Shown piece by piece: positions 6,969 through 9,713 of a DNA stretch of 9,713 nt. The stretch is from Flavobacteriales bacterium UBA5692 (lineage in GTDB: Bacteria; Bacteroidota; Bacteroidia; Flavobacteriales_D; Sanyastnellaceae): positions 1 to 9,713 of the forward strand of contig DIHQ01000050.1 in assembly GCA_002420235.1 (NCBI GenBank). Direction: 5' to 3'. The stretch's first letter is position 1. The number at the start of each line of letters is the position of its first letter. The notes under the pieces are model-generated. The model saw nothing but the letters and a program-made list of their open reading frames with translations, did no database searches and was not told the DNA's origin. The position numbers and the translations under genes are program-made.

Positions 6969-8789
6969 ATGGTTTCCCGACATTCCATAATCCGGTTCCT
7001 ACCTCTAGTGTTAGCTTTTATCGTTACAAAACGTGGGATTTCGCAATTGACCAATGTCAGCAACATCATTCAACTTGAAACGCAGCACACAGGTGGATTC
7101 TTAGGTGCTGGGATAAGCTTTGCAGATTTTAATGGTGACTACATTGATGACTTGACTTTTGCGGATTACCAAGGAGAATTAAAGTTTTTTAAAGGAACAG
7201 GGGATGAAGAGGGATTCACCCCTGTTGACTTTGAATTACCGACTTATCCGCACGAGGCGAAGATGGTGCTGTGGGCGGACATTGATAACGATGGAGATAA
7301 GGATTTATTTGTTACTTACCGTTTGGCGGCGAATAAATTATTCATTGCTGATGGGGAGGGCGGGCTGACTGATGTAAGTTCAACTTGTGGGATAAATCAG
7401 GCTTCCCGTAAAAGTTATGGGGCAAGTTTTGGCGATTACAATGTGGACGGTTATTTGGATCTTTTTGTAAGTAATTACACGGTTTCGCTTGACGAATATC
7501 CGTTCAATGAACTCTATGTAAACAACGGTAATGGAACCTTTTCAGAGACTACGGAGTCGCAGGGAGTGTATGAATTCGGTGTTCAGTCCTTTCAGGGCCA
7601 GTGGGTCGATTTCAATGGCGATGGCCTTCTTGATTTGCACGTTATCCGTGATCGCACAATCTATGAAAATCATTACTTTCAGCAACAACCGGCTGGTTCG
7701 GTTACGCCATTTTTCGAAGTTGGGGAGGAAATTGGATTGGACATAGCAATCAACTGCATGTCCACCAGCGTAGCGGATTACGACGGTGACTTGGATTCCG
7801 ATTTATACATTACGGCATTTGCCGAAGACATGAATTGGCTTCTGCTTAATGACGGGTATGGGAACTTTGGAATCGACGATGAAGAAGGGGATGTCCCCAT
7901 GAATCAGCTGCAGGTGGATGCAATCTGCTGGGCAGCCAATTGGTTGGATGTGGACAACAATGGATGGGAAGATTTGCACGTCGCTACTGGATACAGCGTA
8001 TACACGAATTATCCCCAAGTATTAAGCATTTATAACGATGAGCCAGATGCCTTTTTCTATAATACGGCTGGCGAATTTACTGAAGCCGACGAGCCACAGT
8101 TTCAGACAGAGAGCACCCTTTCTTTTGCTACTGCTGCGGGGGATTACAACCGCGACGGTTTTCCAGATTTGGTGTCACATGCCGTGGGCGAATACGCACA
8201 AGTGTTGCGAGGCACACCAAATACCAATAACTGGGTAAAGATTCACCTCGAGGGAACAGTGAGCAACCGGGACGGCGTTGGTGCTAAGGTTATTGTCCAT
8301 TCAAGCGACGGCTCGGCTCAATTCCGTATGACATACGCAGGCGAGAATTACTTGGGTCAAAATAGCTGTTGGGAGTCTTTTGGCCTCGGGGATATCATGG
8401 GAATTTCAGAGGTTGAGGTGCAGTGGCCGAGTGGTACAATTACCACGCATACTGGGATTGCTATGAACCAACACTGGTTGTTGACCGAAGACGGCTCATC
8501 TGCACCGATGTGGCAACTCGATCCGTGCCTATCAGGCGGGCTTTGCTTCGGTTGCACCTACCCTGAAGCTTGCAATTACCAAGAAAATGCCAACTCCGAC
8601 GATGGGTCATGTACATTCGACTGCCTCGACGCTCCAAGCTCCTGTGGCCCCGGAACGGTTTGGCAAGATGCCATTGGATGTTATGTCAGCAGTACAGAAT
8701 GCCCATACGATTTTGACGGGAGTGGCTATATAACGGTTGCCGATCTGCTTTTCTTCTTGATTGCCTTCAGTCAACCTTGCCCGAACTAG
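6969..8789 (+). CDS. Secreted FG-GAP/VCBS repeat protein with ASPIC/UnbV domain and dockerin-like tail (paralogue 3)
   Basis: 606 aa from the ATG at 6969; an alternative ATG at 6948 forms an ATGA overlap with the preceding stop and adds 7 residues. The signal peptide has a basic start (MVSRHSIIRF), then LPLVLAFIV, with cleavage likely near GISQ (24-27). Calcium loops lie at 53-61, 104-112, 156-164, 214-222, 270-278, 327-335 (DVDNNGWED) and 392-400, again seven. The ASPIC/UnbV domain is at about 421-499 with NRDGVGAK and VQWPSG. Its hallmark differs: QNSCWESFGLG replaces the HFGLG form of the two sister genes, losing the His and gaining a Cys. The Cys motif is at 528-548 and the tail at 578-606 (CPYDFDGSG... 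to PCPN). It sits 17 bp after paralogue 2, and its last 23 bases overlap the convergent peptidase gene. Function is unknown; an extracellular, calcium-stabilised surface role is inferred. Confidence 0.92.
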   Translation: MVSRHSIIRFLPLVLAFIVTKRGISQLTNVSNIIQLETQHTGGFLGAGISFADFNGDYIDDLTFADYQGELKFFKGTGDEEGFTPVDFELPTYPHEAKMVLWADIDNDGDKDLFVTYRLAANKLFIADGEGGLTDVSSTCGINQASRKSYGASFGDYNVDGYLDLFVSNYTVSLDEYPFNELYVNNGNGTFSETTESQGVYEFGVQSFQGQWVDFNGDGLLDLHVIRDRTIYENHYFQQQPAGSVTPFFEVGEEIGLDIAINCMSTSVADYDGDLDSDLYITAFAEDMNWLLLNDGYGNFGIDDEEGDVPMNQLQVDAICWAANWLDVDNNGWEDLHVATGYSVYTNYPQVLSIYNDEPDAFFYNTAGEFTEADEPQFQTESTLSFATAAGDYNRDGFPDLVSHAVGEYAQVLRGTPNTNNWVKIHLEGTVSNRDGVGAKVIVHSSDGSAQFRMTYAGENYLGQNSCWESFGLGDIMGISEVEVQWPSGTITTHTGIAMNQHWLLTEDGSSAPMWQLDPCLSGGLCFGCTYPEACNYQENANSDDGSCTFDCLDAPSSCGPGTVWQDAIGCYVSSTECPYDFDGSGYITVADLLFFLIAFSQPCPN

Positions 8790-9713
8790 GCACGTACTGA
8801 TCGAGTAAAAATACCGCGGCCGTAAAGGTGGCTGCGCCAAGTTCAAGTTCGCGCTTGTGAACGTTTTCAAAGATGTCCTGTGCGCTGTGGTGAAAGTCGA
8901 AATAACGTTGCCCATCGGGACTCAATCCCACCATGACTGGGCGCGGATTTAAAGCCTTTAAAGGGCTGATATCCACACCGGCTCCGCCGCGTCGGAATCG
9001 GTGAATGTTGTAAGGATCGAATAGGGGCTTCCAAGACCGAATCATTTCTGTGGCTTGGTCCCCGGCGTCGATTCGGAATCCCCTTGGGACAAACCCGCCT
9101 GCATCCGATTCTAATGCGGCCACGTATCGTTTGTTTGAAGTGGCGTGGTCTTCTTTTGCGGCTGCTGCGTACTTTCTGCCACCCCGGTTGCCATTCTCTT
9201 CGTTGATGAACAAAACAAAGCGCAGGGTTCTGCGTGGCGTGTAGTCGATTGCCTTTAAGATGCGCAAAACTTCGAGTGTATGCACTATGCCGGCGCCATC
9301 GTCATGAGCACCCTCGCCGATGTCCCATGAGTCGAGGTGGCCACCGATGGTGATTATTTCGTTGGGCAATTCGCTGCCTCTCCACTCGCCAATAACATTG
9401 CCCTGCTCTACGTCTGGAAAAGCTTGACAGTTCATTTCCAGCGTTACTTCCAAGTCTGGATGTTCTTTAAGTTGGTTGGCGAGCCAACTTGCATCGACCG
9501 TTGAAATGGCTGCACTTGGCACGCTGTCGATGCCTTCTTGGTAATACATGGCGCCTGTATGCGGTAAGGTGTCAAGTGCGTGGGTCATCGAACGAACCAA
9601 AGCACCCACAGCTCCGGCTTCAGCAGCGGCTACGGCACCTCGCCCTCTTTGATTCACGGCTCCACCATATGCTGCACCTGTGTTGATGAGCACAGGATCC
9701 ATTGGTCGATTGA
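8767..9713 (-). CDS. M28 family metallopeptidase, carboxypeptidase Q-like, N-terminus outside window
   Basis: The frame stays open to the window edge, so the N-terminal part is missing. Residues here are numbered from the Met codon at 9702, which is internal. About 1-75 look like the end of a protease-associated (PA) domain (NQRGRGAV...AGAVGALVRSM..., PHTG). The catalytic domain has the M28 metal and active-site set: H122 and D124 in GGHLDSWD, bridging D134 in AHDDGAG, E168 (base) and E169 in INEEN, D200 in LESDAGG, and H272 in FHHSAQD. Spacing and wording match plasma glutamate carboxypeptidase/carboxypeptidase Q closely (LDSWD-I/V-G-x-GA-x-DDG, ESDAG-x-F-x-P, FFHHS-like). That family removes residues from short peptides with two zinc ions and is normally exported; any signal peptide here lies outside the window. 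Its TGA at 8767-8769 lies inside the convergent paralogue 3. No terminator is visible at its 3' end. Confidence 0.93.
   Translation of the reverse strand, partial: NRPMDPVLINTGAAYGGAVNQRGRGAVAAAEAGAVGALVRSMTHALDTLPHTGAMYYQEGIDSVPSAAISTVDASWLANQLKEHPDLEVTLEMNCQAFPDVEQGNVIGEWRGSELPNEIITIGGHLDSWDIGEGAHDDGAGIVHTLEVLRILKAIDYTPRRTLRFVLFINEENGNRGGRKYAAAAKEDHATSNKRYVAALESDAGGFVPRGFRIDAGDQATEMIRSWKPLFDPYNIHRFRRGGAGVDISPLKALNPRPVMVGLSPDGQRYFDFHHSAQDIFENVHKRELELGAATFTAAVFLLDQYVPSSGKVD

Larger units (their letters stand above)
3304..8789 (+). repeat. Tandem triplication of an FG-GAP-ASPIC/UnbV gene
   Basis: Three consecutive genes align end to end with the same domain order and the same number of calcium loops. 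Shared landmarks are HTGG-F/Y-LG near the mature N-terminus, LWADIDNDGD at the second loop, RxSFG/RKSYG before the third, and the ASPIC/UnbV and Cys-motif tail. A 23-base run starting TGGGCGGACATT is identical in all three, at 3595-3617, 5479-5501 and 7272-7294. Elsewhere the protein sequences have diverged substantially, so these are old or fast-evolving duplicates. Confidence 0.9.

Noticed and set aside
3202..8789. Phage, transposon or CRISPR content between or within the paralogues
   Set aside because: No transposase, integrase, terminal inverted repeats, or regularly spaced short repeats were found. The repetition is at protein-domain level and is explained by gene duplication.
8607..8915. 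A 102-aa minus-strand reading frame at the convergent junction
   Set aside because: It lies in another frame over two well-supported genes and has no domain features.

Overview
The window reads as part of a chromosome of a marine-type Bacteroidota, probably of the order Flavobacteriales (Cryomorphaceae- or Schleiferiaceae-like). This is an inference. It rests on moderate GC by eye, very large secreted Cys/Asp-rich modular proteins, the GCT-D/Y...ACNY...DDGSC motif that I recall from secreted proteins of marine Bacteroidota, and FG-GAP plus ASPIC/UnbV proteins. No RNA genes, mobile elements, CRISPR arrays or attachment sites were seen.

Layout. Bases 1-3201 (+) hold the 3' part of a giant secreted protein. 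It is a mosaic of pre-peptidase-C-like beta modules, 'DSFGDGW' modules and seven copies of a 21-22 residue Cys motif, and it closes with a dockerin-like 28-residue tail. A strong intrinsic terminator follows at 3219-3250. Bases 3304-8789 (+) hold three tandem paralogues (580, 604 and about 606 aa). Each has a signal peptide, seven FG-GAP/VCBS calcium loops (a likely seven-bladed propeller), an ASPIC/UnbV domain, one copy of the same Cys motif and the same dockerin-like tail. The second paralogue is preceded by a 90-bp gap with a possible Bacteroidota-type promoter and a perfect 17-nt palindrome. The third follows the second almost without a gap. Bases 8767-9713 (-) hold the C-terminal part of a carboxypeptidase Q-like M28 metallopeptidase, convergent with and overlapping the last paralogue by 23 bp.

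How they fit together. The four plus-strand proteins differ in body but share the same C-terminal cassette: the Cys motif, then CP-x-D...D-L-L...C at the very end. This suggests common export, surface attachment or docking. Neither usual type IX secretion C-terminal domain is evident, so the cassette is the best candidate in this window for an under-described system. The peptidase looks like an unrelated neighbour, although it too may act outside the cytoplasm.
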